A stretch of DNA of 64,000 bases from Phycisphaerales bacterium UBA5793. Its GTDB lineage: Bacteria > Planctomycetota > Phycisphaerae > Phycisphaerales > UBA5793. Below the pieces are notes generated by a model. The model saw only the letters and a list, made by a program, of their open reading frames with translations, did not search any database and had not been told where the DNA came from. Positions 50,376 to 58,310 of this stretch are shown piece by piece. The translations under genes were made by a program, and so were the position numbers. The DNA lies in contig DIDT01000020.1 in NCBI GenBank assembly GCA_002418285.1, positions 1 through 64,000 of the forward strand. Direction: 5' to 3'. How positions within the stretch are numbered: position 1 is the first letter of the stretch; each line of letters begins with the position of its first letter.

Positions 50376-51556
50376 GCCGTCACCGCCTGCCCGCGCTGTA
50401 CCGGCACAGCCGAACGATCCAGCGCTTCATCAAGATCCTCGACGAGATCCCGCACATCCTCGATGCCGACCGAGAGACGTACGAGCCCGTCGCCGATGCC
50501 GATGCGCCGGCGCTCAGCCGGCTCCACCGCAGCGTGCGTCATCGTCGCCGGGTGGCACAGCAGCGATTTCACGCCGCCCAGGCTCTCCGCGAGCGGCCAC
50601 AGGCGCAGCTGGCCGATGAGCGAACGCACTCGCTCGATTCCACCGTCGAATTCGACACTGACGATCGCGCCAAAGCCAGAGGCCTGCTGCGTTGCGAGTT
50701 CATGTTGCGGGTGACTTTCCAGTCCCGGGTAGATCACGCGCTGAACCGCCGGGTGCGATTCAAGGTGCTCGGCGATCCGCTGCGCGTTCTCGGTGTGCCG
50801 CTGCACCCGAAGCGACAGGGTCTTGATCCCTCGCAGCAGCAGGAAGCAATCCTGCGGTCCGGGCACGGCACCCGTGGCGTTCTGCACGAACTTGAGTTCG
50901 GCCGCGATGCTCTCGTCATTGGTTATTAGCCCGCCGCCGAGCACATCGCAGTGCCCGCCGATGTACTTCGTCGTCGAGTGCAGCACGATGTCGGCGCCGA
51001 GTTGCAGCGGCTGCTGTTGCGCGGGGGTCGCAAAAGTGTTGTCGACGACACTCCGGATCCCCCGACGGCGCGCAACGGCGCAGCAGGCTACAATGTCAGT
51101 GATGCGCAGCAGCGGATTCGACGGCGTTTCGAGCCACAGCAGCTTCGTTGCCGCCGTAATCGCCCGCTCGACGTTGCGAACGTCGGTCGTGTCGATGAGC
51201 GAGAACTTCACGCCGAAGCGCGAGAAGATCTTGGTGAAGATGCGGTAGCAACCGCCATACAGATCCTGCGAAGCGACGACATGATCGCCGGCGCTGAGTG
51301 TCTGCAGCAGGGCGTTGACGGCGGCGATCCCGCTGGCAAACGCGAACCCGTATCGCGCGCCTTCGAGAGCCGCCAGGCTTGATTCGAGCGCCGTGCGCCC
51401 CGGATTGCCGGTGCGCGAGTAGCAGTAATCGGGTTGGCCGCCCAGTTCGGTCTGAGCATACGTGGTGGTCTGGTAGATGGGCGTAACGACAGCGCCGGTG
51501 AGGGCGTCATTGGGCTGGCCGGCGTGAATCGCCAGCGTGTCGAAGCGGTAGGACAT
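50372..51556 (-). CDS. metB: Cystathionine gamma-synthase-type PLP enzyme
   Basis: 394 residues of the Cys/Met-metabolism PLP fold (type I). Conserved segments: TPIYQTTTYAQTELGGQPDY, YSRTGNPGRTALESSLAALE, SGIAAVNALL, the cofactor Lys in VLHSTTKYIGGHCDVLGG, and ESLGGVKSLLCHPATMTHAA. The family also holds cystathionine lyases and O-acyl-homoserine sulfhydrylases; co-transcription with hom favours gamma-synthase. AAGGGG lies 9 nt ahead of the ATG, but the leader holds two segments that can pair with it (see leader features). Confidence 0.88.
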   Translation of the reverse strand: MSYRFDTLAIHAGQPNDALTGAVVTPIYQTTTYAQTELGGQPDYCYSRTGNPGRTALESSLAALEGARYGFAFASGIAAVNALLQTLSAGDHVVASQDLYGGCYRIFTKIFSRFGVKFSLIDTTDVRNVERAITAATKLLWLETPSNPLLRITDIVACCAVARRRGIRSVVDNTFATPAQQQPLQLGADIVLHSTTKYIGGHCDVLGGGLITNDESIAAELKFVQNATGAVPGPQDCFLLLRGIKTLSLRVQRHTENAQRIAEHLESHPAVQRVIYPGLESHPQHELATQQASGFGAIVSVEFDGGIERVRSLIGQLRLWPLAESLGGVKSLLCHPATMTHAAVEPAERRRIGIGDGLVRLSVGIEDVRDLVEDLDEALDRSAVPVQRGQAVTA

Positions 51557-51637
51557 GATTCGATTCCCCTTGATTGGGAGTGCGCAAGGTCAAAAGCACA
51601 ACACAGTCCGGTGCAGGCCCGGACGGGGAGTCGAATC
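51557..51637 (-). promoter_or_regulatory. metB leader: SD-sequestering RNA element with internal hairpin
   Basis: The metB Shine-Dalgarno region (RNA AGGGGAATCGAATC, 51557-51570) is complementary to an upstream segment B (GATTCGACTCCCC, 51625-51637, 12 of 13 positions) and to a second segment A within the leader ORF (GATTCGATTCC, 51692-51702, 11 of 11). Segment B abuts a perfect 6-bp hairpin, GTCCGG/CCGGAC at 51606-51624, followed by a T-rich stretch. The arrangement would hide the metB ribosome site or end transcription. Confidence 0.6.
51606..51624 (-). terminator. Hairpin with T-rich tail, candidate attenuator of metB
   Basis: GTCCGG-7 bases-CCGGAC, followed on the minus strand by tgtgttgtgctttt. 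The T content is moderate, so termination efficiency cannot be judged from sequence. Confidence 0.45.
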
Positions 51638-51664
51638 AAGCGGCAGTGGTGGGGGAAAGGTCGA

Positions 51665-51763
51665 TCAGCGAGCGACGCCCAACCAGCCGCAGGAATCGAA
51701 TCCCGCGCCCGGGCTGGGCATGGACATCATCAGGTCCGTCGCAATGTGAATCGGATCAACCAT
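51665..51763 (-). CDS. Candidate Met-rich leader peptide upstream of metB (leaderless)
   Basis: 32 codons: MVDPIHIATDLMMSMPSPG, then AGFDSCGWLGVAR and TGA. Four Met in 32 residues, with Met12-Met13 and Met15 clustered. GC at third positions is high, like real genes here. No ribosome site precedes the ATG, but a promoter (TTGACG, 16 bp, TATCCT) ends 8 bases before it, which places the expected start within a base or two of the ATG. The frame covers segment A that pairs with the metB Shine-Dalgarno region. Translation has not been shown and other uses of the sequence are possible. Confidence 0.5.
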   Translation of the reverse strand: MVDPIHIATDLMMSMPSPGAGFDSCGWLGVAR

Positions 51764-51771
51764 CGGGGTCG

Positions 51772-51799
51772 AGGATAGCCGGCTTTGGCGAGTCGTCAA
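51772..51799 (-). promoter_or_regulatory. Sigma-70 promoter for metB-hom leader transcript
   Basis: Minus-strand TTGACG (51794-51799) and TATCCT (51772-51777) are 16 bases apart, just past the stop of the chloride-channel gene. The predicted start falls close to position 51764-51765, directly before the leader ATG. Confidence 0.55.
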
Positions 51800-51812
51800 G
51801 TGAAAGTTTCGC

Positions 51813-53735
51813 TCAGGATGCTTCGATCGCTTCCTGGTAGCAGCGGATGACCTTGGCGCGCGTGATCAGACCGGTCGGCTTGCTCCCCTCGCGCGGCGAC
51901 ATGAGGCACAAGCTTGCCACATCATGCTCGGCAAACTTGTCGAGCACCGTGTCGAGCATCTCCTCGGGATCAACGGTCGGCAGATCCGTTCGCAGCAACT
52001 CCGCAACCAACAGCAAAGGAATGGCCTCGCGATCGACCAGGGCGGTGCGCAGGTCTTCACCCGTCACCATGCCCAGGTACATGCCGTGTTCATCGACAAC
52101 GACAAAATCCGGCGCGGTGCGCGGCATATGCATGCTGATCAATTTCGACAGCGGGTCGGACGCATAGATCGGCTCAGCCGGCAGGGGTGTTGGAGGCACC
52201 GTGCGCGCCTGGACCCGACGCATGATCGTCAGGTCGCGACCGCTGCCCAGCAGCACGCCGGCCTGGCGCAGTTTCATCGTGTAGATCGAGTCGTGCATCC
52301 ACAGGTGCGAGCCGATGGCGGCAATGATTGCCGTCAGCATCGCGGGCATCATGACAAATGGCTCGCGCGTCAGTTCAAACAGCAGCAGGATCGCCGTGAG
52401 CGGCGCAAAGGTCGTGCCGGCAATGACCGCCGCCATGCCGACCAGTGCATACGACGCCGGCGTCACGCCCGATGGCATGAGCGAAAGATGATCGAGGAGC
52501 AGGCCGAATGCTGCGCCGGTCGTGGCGCCAATGTACAAGCTCGGCGCAAAGACGCCGCCCGAACCGCCCGAGCCAAGTGTGAGGCAGGTCCCCAGCGCTT
52601 TGAAGAGTGTGAGCAGCACCAGCACGGTGACAACCAGGGGCGGCGCATCCGCCTCGGCAGACGCCTCGTGCGCGGCGTCGAGCTCCGGCTCTTCACCCGC
52701 GTCGGGAAAGACCGCCTCGGCCTTCGCTTCCGTTGTCTCGTTGGGCGCTGAAAGTCCGACCACCGGTTCGTAGGTCCCCGGCTCTACCAGGCGGACAATC
52801 GTCGGGTAGCCGTTGCCAAAGAACGGCGGCACATGCTGATTGACCTTGTATCCCCGCATGATGAAGACCCACACGATGCCGGTCAATCCCAGCAGAGCCG
52901 CCCCGAGAACCGGGAGCACGATGGGTGGGACCTTGACTTTGCCGAACGCGTCCTCGGCGAAGTGCAGCATCCGAGTCATACCGACGCTCACCAGCACGCA
53001 AAGCAACCCGAGCAGCACGTAGCTGGGCATTTCGGCAATCGTAAAGACGTAGCCCGTCAGTTCGACAGCGAAGATCGCATCCTGGTTGTGCAGCAGCGTC
53101 TGCGTCACTGCGGTCGAAAAGACACTGGCAACCATGATGGGAGTAAACGTCTTGAGCGAGAAGTCGCGCAGCAGAATCTCCAGCGCAAACAGCACGCCGG
53201 TGATTGGTGCATTGAAGATCGATGCGATGCCAGCCGCCGCCCCACAGCCCACCAGCGTGCTGAGATCGACGCGATTGGCTCGAGCGAGTTGGCCGAAGAC
53301 TGAACCCGACGTCGATCCAATCTGGACGATGGGCCCCTCGGCGCCGGCCGATCCACCCGTGCCGACCGTGGCGATGGAAGCGAGCACCTTGATGACGCCG
53401 ACTTTCCAGGAGATCTTCCCGCCGCGCCGCGCGATCGCGTCGATGACCTGCGGCACGCCGTGGCCCTCGGCGTCTTTGGCGAACGTCTGCACGAGGATGC
53501 CCGTGATCAGGGCGCCAGCCATCGGCAGCAGGGGGAGCAGCCAGATGCTCCAAGAGCGCTGCTCCTCGTAGCAGGTATGCTCAGTCCAGTGCAGCGCCTT
53601 GGCAAAGCCCACCGCCCCGCAGGCGGTGATCGTTCCGATGATCGCTCCGTAGATGATGAGCACCCAGTCCCGGCCGAGGTCGAGATCGAGTCGTCGAACC
53701 CGGCTGACGACGTTGCGCAGTGCATCTCTAATCAT
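51813..53735 (-). CDS. ClC-family chloride channel/transporter with CBS domains
   Basis: 640 residues from the ATG at 53733-53735 (GTG five codons upstream is possible). About ten membrane helices. Selectivity signatures: TGGSAGAEGPIVQIG (with the gating Glu in GxEGP) and LGSGGSGGVFAPSLYIGA (GxFxP). An unusual acidic Ala/Glu-rich loop of about 35 residues (near 345-380) is inserted between helices. Two CBS domains fill the last 130 residues (VVVDEHGMYLGMVTGEDLRT, LMSPREGSKPTGLITR). Whether it is a channel or a 2Cl-/H+ exchanger cannot be told, but the proton-site Glu region is not obvious. Confidence 0.9.
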   Translation of the reverse strand: MIRDALRNVVSRVRRLDLDLGRDWVLIIYGAIIGTITACGAVGFAKALHWTEHTCYEEQRSWSIWLLPLLPMAGALITGILVQTFAKDAEGHGVPQVIDAIARRGGKISWKVGVIKVLASIATVGTGGSAGAEGPIVQIGSTSGSVFGQLARANRVDLSTLVGCGAAAGIASIFNAPITGVLFALEILLRDFSLKTFTPIMVASVFSTAVTQTLLHNQDAIFAVELTGYVFTIAEMPSYVLLGLLCVLVSVGMTRMLHFAEDAFGKVKVPPIVLPVLGAALLGLTGIVWVFIMRGYKVNQHVPPFFGNGYPTIVRLVEPGTYEPVVGLSAPNETTEAKAEAVFPDAGEEPELDAAHEASAEADAPPLVVTVLVLLTLFKALGTCLTLGSGGSGGVFAPSLYIGATTGAAFGLLLDHLSLMPSGVTPASYALVGMAAVIAGTTFAPLTAILLLFELTREPFVMMPAMLTAIIAAIGSHLWMHDSIYTMKLRQAGVLLGSGRDLTIMRRVQARTVPPTPLPAEPIYASDPLSKLISMHMPRTAPDFVVVDEHGMYLGMVTGEDLRTALVDREAIPLLLVAELLRTDLPTVDPEEMLDTVLDKFAEHDVASLCLMSPREGSKPTGLITRAKVIRCYQEAIEAS

Positions 53736-53769
53736 GAGCGGTGGTTGCACTCAACTGACGCGAAATCGA

Positions 53770-53837
53770 CCGGGGCAAACGCCCCGGCCCCTTCCGCCGG
53801 TTCCCATAATGCACGAAGCCCCGGAAGTTCCGGGGCT
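53770..53837 (-). terminator. Tandem hairpins after tRNA-Gly
   Basis: AGCCCCGGA/TCCGGGGCT with a 3-base loop (53817-53837) starts about 8 bases after the tRNA 3' end on its strand. CCGGGGC/GCCCCGG with AAAC loop (53770-53787) follows. Neither has a strong T-run. Likely end or processing site of the tRNA transcript, upstream of the chloride-channel gene. Confidence 0.55.
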
Positions 53838-53844
53838 CTGCAAG

Positions 53845-53916
53845 AGCGGGTGATGAGATTCGAACTCACGACATTCACGTTGGCAACGTGACGCTCTACC
53901 ACTGAGCTACACCCGC
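53845..53916 (-). tRNA. tRNA-Gly (anticodon GCC)
   Basis: The minus strand folds as a full cloverleaf: acceptor GCGGGTG/CACCCGC, D stem GCTC/GAGC with AGTGGTA loop, anticodon stem TCACG/CGTGA with loop TTGCCAA (anticodon GCC), T arm GTGAG-TTCGAAT-CTCAT. Discriminator T; CCA is not encoded. Reads GGC and GGT codons. Confidence 0.95.
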
Positions 53917-53928
53917 GCGACGAATCGG

Positions 53929-53956
53929 AGTATACCGCCTCATCGGGTTTTGACAA
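53929..53956 (-). promoter_or_regulatory. Strong sigma-70 promoter of tRNA-Gly
   Basis: TTGTCA (5 of 6) and TATACT (5 of 6) are 16 bases apart and end 12 bases before the tRNA. One of the clearest sigma-70 promoters in the window. Confidence 0.75.
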
Positions 53957-53971
53957 GTGAACCTTAATGCG

Positions 53972-54706
53972 TCAACGCGTCTCCGTGGGTCGTTCAATCC
54001 GCCCCAGTTCCGAGAGATGATCCCGCAGTCGTTTCAGAATCGTCCGCTCACGAGCCGGGTCGCCGAAGAGTCCGATGCGAAGGTACGCCTGTCTCGGTCC
54101 GGCCGCGCTTCGGCGATCCCCCAGGATGATCAGTCGCGCCTCTTCGCCCCCCAGCGAACGCAGCGTCCAAAACGTCGCAAATCGCCACCGGTCCACGGTC
54201 ACCACGGCAAGATCGACGGACCGTTTGCTCACTCCGGACCGCGCTACGGCCTCCTCCACATCAAACCAACGACCCGACAGCGCCGCCTCACTCCAACCCG
54301 CGATGGCCCCCGCGGGCGGCGCGGTGCCCGGTCGCTGTCTAGCGATATCCCCGGCAACCGCATTGGCAATCCGCGTCTCCAGGGGTGGGTCACCAAGCGA
54401 CCCTACCCGGACCTCAGCGGCGACGCGGGTGGCTGAGTCAGGGTCATACTCGACCGTGATGATCTCGCCGATCGTCTCGTCGCCTTGGCGCAGCTGGCCA
54501 TGAATCAGGTGCGGGACCGAGTCGAGTAGACGAAGGTCATATCCCTCGCGCGATAGTGCTTTAACTGTTGTGTCAACAAGATCTTGTGGCTCGGCAGTGG
54601 TGATCGACCACGCCGCTGGCTCTGGCGGAGGGGCCTGAAAGTAATCGCGCTGGGCCTCTGCACATCCCCAGACGAAACCCAAACAAAGCCATCCGGCGAT
54701 TCGCAA
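53972..54706 (-). CDS. Putative lipoprotein
   Basis: 244 residues from a proposed TTG at 54704-54706, giving MRIAGWLCLGFVWGC with a lipobox Cys; the longer upstream frame begins in Arg/Ser-rich sequence that is antisense to the phoH upstream region. The mature part has 'LVDTTVKALSREGYDLRLLD' and 'GEIITVEYDPDSATRVAAEV', and ends 'LKRLRDHLSELGRIERP'. No enzymatic motif. The start is uncertain because no clear ribosome site is present. Divergent from phoH. Confidence 0.6.
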   Translation of the reverse strand: MRIAGWLCLGFVWGCAEAQRDYFQAPPPEPAAWSITTAEPQDLVDTTVKALSREGYDLRLLDSVPHLIHGQLRQGDETIGEIITVEYDPDSATRVAAEVRVGSLGDPPLETRIANAVAGDIARQRPGTAPPAGAIAGWSEAALSGRWFDVEEAVARSGVSKRSVDLAVVTVDRWRFATFWTLRSLGGEEARLIILGDRRSAAGPRQAYLRIGLFGDPARERTILKRLRDHLSELGRIERPTETR

Positions 54707-54790
54707 TTGAATTCTGCGCCCCCGTCCAGAAAGCCGATTAGAATTACGGATAGCCCGCAATGGGGACACAGAGGCGGACGAAAGAATCTT

Positions 54791-54806
54791 CGCGCCCTTG
54801 GGCGCG
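54791..54806. repeat. GC-rich hairpin overlapping a possible phoH start
   Basis: CGCGCC-CTTG-GGCGCG is a 6-bp stem with a CTTG tetraloop in the plus-strand RNA. It covers the TTG at 54798, the first possible phoH start codon, and lies 10 bases before the alternative GTG at 54816. Confidence 0.45.
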
Positions 54807-54815
54807 AATGACGGA

Positions 54816-55880
54816 GTGGACCTTTTGCTCGAACGTACGTTCAAGATTCCTCCCGGTATCGATCGAACGACCCTGCTCGGCTCCTCCGACCGGAACCTCA
54901 AGATGATCCGCGAAGCGCTGGGTATTCACATTACGGCCCAGGACGGTCGCGTCGTACTCCGGGGCGACGAGGCAGCTGTCAACAAAGCCGCCGCGGTGGT
55001 CGAACACCTCGCGCGCCTCGCCCAGAACCGCAAGTCATTATCGCGTGAACAGGTGCTCGAGGCCATCGTCTCGGCGCCCGAAGCGCCTCGCATCGATGAA
55101 ACGCTCGTCGGCGATGACCTCCCGGCCTGGGATGGGCTCATCAACGTCTTCGCCTCCGGTCGTCCGGTCCGCCCCAAGACGCCCAACCAGGATCTCTATC
55201 TCGAAGCGATCCGCACCAACGATCTTGTCTTCGGCATCGGACCCGCCGGCACGGGAAAGACCTACCTCGCCGTCGCCGCCGCCGTTCACATGCTCAAGAT
55301 TGGCCGCGTCAAGCGCCTCGTGCTTGCTCGCCCCGCCGTTGAGGCCGGCGAGCGCCTTGGCTTTCTCCCCGGCGACCTCCAGCAGAAGGTCAACCCGTAC
55401 CTGCGACCGCTCTTTGATGCGCTCGGCGACATGCTCGATTACCAGTCGCTCCAGCGGTTCATCGCCAATGACGTCGTCGAGATCATCCCGCTTGCGTTTA
55501 TGCGCGGCCGCACACTCAATGACGCTGCGATCATCCTCGACGAAGCGCAGAACACGACCGTCTCGCAGATGATGATGTTCCTCACCCGCACAGGTCGGCG
55601 GAGCAAGTGCATCGTGACAGGCGACCCCAGCCAGATCGATCTTGACAACCCGACGCAGTCCGGTCTCATCGATGCCGTGCGCCGACTGCATCGCATCCGC
55701 GGCGTGGAAACGATTGCACTGGGACGCGAAGACATCGTCCGCCACCGACTCGTGCAGCAGATTGTCGAGGCGTACGGGTCCGACGCCGCTTCGCGACCCG
55801 CCAGACCCGGTCACCCGCGCCCGCCAATCGCCCTCGAACCGGCTGACCAGCGCGAGCCCGAGAGCGAGGTTGTGCAATGA
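54816..55880 (+). CDS. phoH: PhoH-like ATPase
   Basis: 354 residues from a GTG at 54816; a TTG at 54798 inside a hairpin is the alternative, and neither has a clear ribosome site. A KH-like N-terminal part (GSSDRNLKMIREALGIHITA) leads to the PhoH P-loop domain with TNDLVFGIGPAGTGKTYLAV and RTLNDAAIILDEAQNTTVSQ, then KCIVTGDPSQIDLDNPTQSG. PhoH/YbeZ acts with YbeY in rRNA processing in many bacteria. Its stop overlaps the start of the 7TMR-HD gene as ATGA. A short Pro/Arg-rich tail ends the protein. Confidence 0.93.
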   Translation: MDLLLERTFKIPPGIDRTTLLGSSDRNLKMIREALGIHITAQDGRVVLRGDEAAVNKAAAVVEHLARLAQNRKSLSREQVLEAIVSAPEAPRIDETLVGDDLPAWDGLINVFASGRPVRPKTPNQDLYLEAIRTNDLVFGIGPAGTGKTYLAVAAAVHMLKIGRVKRLVLARPAVEAGERLGFLPGDLQQKVNPYLRPLFDALGDMLDYQSLQRFIANDVVEIIPLAFMRGRTLNDAAIILDEAQNTTVSQMMMFLTRTGRRSKCIVTGDPSQIDLDNPTQSGLIDAVRRLHRIRGVETIALGREDIVRHRLVQQIVEAYGSDAASRPARPGHPRPPIALEPADQREPESEVVQ

Positions 55881-58225
55881 CCCGCGCGGTGAACACCCGA
55901 ACAATCCGACGCCCGGGGCGCGGCGCCCAGGCCGGCCGGCGCGAAGACATCCGGCGTACCAGGCCGCCCAACGATCGGCGCCCACCATCGACGTGGCGCG
56001 ACCGCCCCGAGATTCTCATCGCGATCGCTATCGCCACGTTTTATGTCATCGGTTCTTCGAGCCTGATCATCTGGGCCCGCGGGCAGGCCATGCTCAGCGA
56101 AGGGTTGATCATGCGCGACACTTTTGCGTCGCGCGTGTCATTCGACGTTTTCGATGAGAGCAGCACTCGGGCAAAAAAAGAGGTGGCCATGCAGCAGGCC
56201 CCTCGCGTCTACGCCGAGATCGAAAAGACGATCAACCCGCTGCGCCAGTCCATTCTCGGCTTGCCCCGCGCCGTGGCCAATCGCACGGCGCTCAACGAGG
56301 TCAACGAGACGCTCGTCCGCGCCTTCAATCTCACGCCCCAGACCCTCGAAGCGCTCCATAAGTTCACCGATGAGACAGGCGAAACCACCGCCCAGTGGAC
56401 CGCGATCGTCGATCGCTTCTTCGATCGAACGGTGTACGGCCGACCCATCATCGACAGCGACCGCTGGCAGATCGAGCCGACACTCGGACCGGTGCCGATC
56501 CACCTCAAACTCGTGGACGGCTCGACGCGAACGGTCTCGGTGAGCGATTTCGTCGACGCGGATGGGGACTGGACCGAGTCCATGCGCGAGGAGCTGGCCA
56601 GTGCCTTTCCAGAGCCGCTTCGCGCGTCCATCGTTCACCGGCTCCGTTTCGAGCGCCAGCCAACCTTCCAGTTCGACGAGGCGGCGACCCAACTCGCTGC
56701 CCGTCGCGCCGCCGAGGCGATGCCCGACCAGATCGTGCAGCACAAAAAGGGCGAAGTGCTCTACACCCGCGGCGATCGGCTTACATCTGAGCAGGTTCAA
56801 CTTGTCACCGCGGAGCACGCGGCCTATTTGCTGGCGCTGAACACCAACAACTTCATACCGCGTTGGATCGGGCGACTGGGCATCGCTGGCCTGGTAACGC
56901 TGATTGCCGGCGCCTTGGGCGCCTATCTCTCCATCTTCTACTCGAGGGTCCTCACGCGCCCGCGGCACCTCTTCGCCATGTCCCTGCTGAGTGTCGGCTC
57001 GCTCCTGCTGACCGTTCTGGCTACCCGGGCGATGCCACAGGCCGTCATTCTCGGCATCCTGGCTCCAACACTACTGCTCACCGTCGTCGTGCACGTCGCG
57101 TTCGGCCGCCAGATGGCCATCGGCGTGAGCGCGATCCATTCGCTCGTGGTTTGCTTCGCGCTTGACCTGCGCATCAGCGCCCTCATTCTCCTCGTCGTCG
57201 GGTCCTGCGTCATGGTGGCCTGCCTTCAGGACATTCGCGATCGCCACACGCTCGTTCGAGCCGGCGTGATGACCGGCGCCGTGCTCGGCATCGGGGCCAT
57301 ACTGCGCTCAGTCTGGTCGCTGCCCATGACCGACCCGAGCGCATTCTGGCAGGCGGCGCTTTACGACGGTATGTTCGGCGCGTCGGCCGGTGTGCTCGTC
57401 GGTGTCTTTGCCCTCGGAGTCCTGTCAACCGTCGAACGTGTCTTTGACGTCACGACCGGGCTCACCCTCGTCGAACTGCGCGACCCCAAGCACCCGCTGC
57501 TGCGCGAACTGCAGCAGCGCGCCCCGGGCACCTGGAACCACTCGCTTCAGGTCGCCACCATCGCCGAAACGGCCGCCGAGGCGATCGGCGCCAACTCGCT
57601 GCTCACCTACGTCGGCTCGCTCTACCACGACATCGGGAAGATGAGCAAGCCGCAGTACTTCGTCGAGAATCAGGACGACGGGACCAACCGTCACGACAAA
57701 CTCAGCCCAGCGATGAGTCTGCTGCTCATCGTCGGCCACGTCAAAGACGGCCTGGAAATGGCACGCGAGCGCAATCTGCCCAAGCCGCTGCACCACTTCA
57801 TTGAGGCCCACCACGGCACGACCCTCGTTGAATACTTTTACCAGGTCGCCAAGGAGCGCGCCGAATCCGGCAAGACGCACGACGATGTCGCCGAGGTCGC
57901 CTACCGCTATCCGGGGCCCAAGCCGCGCACCAAGGAAGTGGCGATCATCATGCTCGCCGACGCCTCTGAGTCCGCTTCGCGCACGCTTTCCGATTTTTCA
58001 CCGACGCGCATCGAGCAACTTGTGCGGGGCCTCGGCCAGAAGCGACTCCTCGATCACCAGTTCGACGAGTGCAACCTCACGCTGCGCGAACTGACGCTCA
58101 TCGAAGATTCGATCATCAAGTCGCTTTGCGCCATTCGCCACGCACGCATCGTCTACCCCTCCCAAAACGAACGCGAGTCGCCCGAGCGCGAGCAGGCGTC
58201 GCCCGTGCCCGCCGCCACTGCGTAA
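55877..58225 (+). CDS. PgpH-like 7TMR-HD phosphodiesterase (c-di-AMP type)
   Basis: 782 residues. A basic cytosolic start, one membrane helix near 45-70, an extracytoplasmic 7TMR-HDED-like domain (about 75-310), seven membrane helices (about 325-535), and an HD domain. HD motifs: GTWNHSLQVATIAETAAEAI, LYHDIGKMSKPQYFVENQDD and FIEAHHGTTLVEYFYQ, with MLADASESASRTLSD. Family members such as Listeria PgpH hydrolyse c-di-AMP. The phoH overlap is the usual order. No ybeY follows. A substrate other than c-di-AMP is possible. Confidence 0.88.
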   Translation: MTRAVNTRTIRRPGRGAQAGRREDIRRTRPPNDRRPPSTWRDRPEILIAIAIATFYVIGSSSLIIWARGQAMLSEGLIMRDTFASRVSFDVFDESSTRAKKEVAMQQAPRVYAEIEKTINPLRQSILGLPRAVANRTALNEVNETLVRAFNLTPQTLEALHKFTDETGETTAQWTAIVDRFFDRTVYGRPIIDSDRWQIEPTLGPVPIHLKLVDGSTRTVSVSDFVDADGDWTESMREELASAFPEPLRASIVHRLRFERQPTFQFDEAATQLAARRAAEAMPDQIVQHKKGEVLYTRGDRLTSEQVQLVTAEHAAYLLALNTNNFIPRWIGRLGIAGLVTLIAGALGAYLSIFYSRVLTRPRHLFAMSLLSVGSLLLTVLATRAMPQAVILGILAPTLLLTVVVHVAFGRQMAIGVSAIHSLVVCFALDLRISALILLVVGSCVMVACLQDIRDRHTLVRAGVMTGAVLGIGAILRSVWSLPMTDPSAFWQAALYDGMFGASAGVLVGVFALGVLSTVERVFDVTTGLTLVELRDPKHPLLRELQQRAPGTWNHSLQVATIAETAAEAIGANSLLTYVGSLYHDIGKMSKPQYFVENQDDGTNRHDKLSPAMSLLLIVGHVKDGLEMARERNLPKPLHHFIEAHHGTTLVEYFYQVAKERAESGKTHDDVAEVAYRYPGPKPRTKEVAIIMLADASESASRTLSDFSPTRIEQLVRGLGQKRLLDHQFDECNLTLRELTLIEDSIIKSLCAIRHARIVYPSQNERESPEREQASPVPAATA

Positions 58226-58310
58226 TCTGCACGCAACAGCCATCAGTCTTCGCCGGTGACTCCGACGAACTACGACCATTGCGTAGCCGTATCAACTCGA
58301 TGAGCCTCGA

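Noticed and set aside
51688..51706. T-arm-like hairpin inside the metB leader (GCGGGA-TTCGAT-TCCTGC) as part of a tRNA pseudogene or T-box
   Set aside because: No acceptor, D or anticodon arm can be drawn around it, and there is no T-box core sequence.
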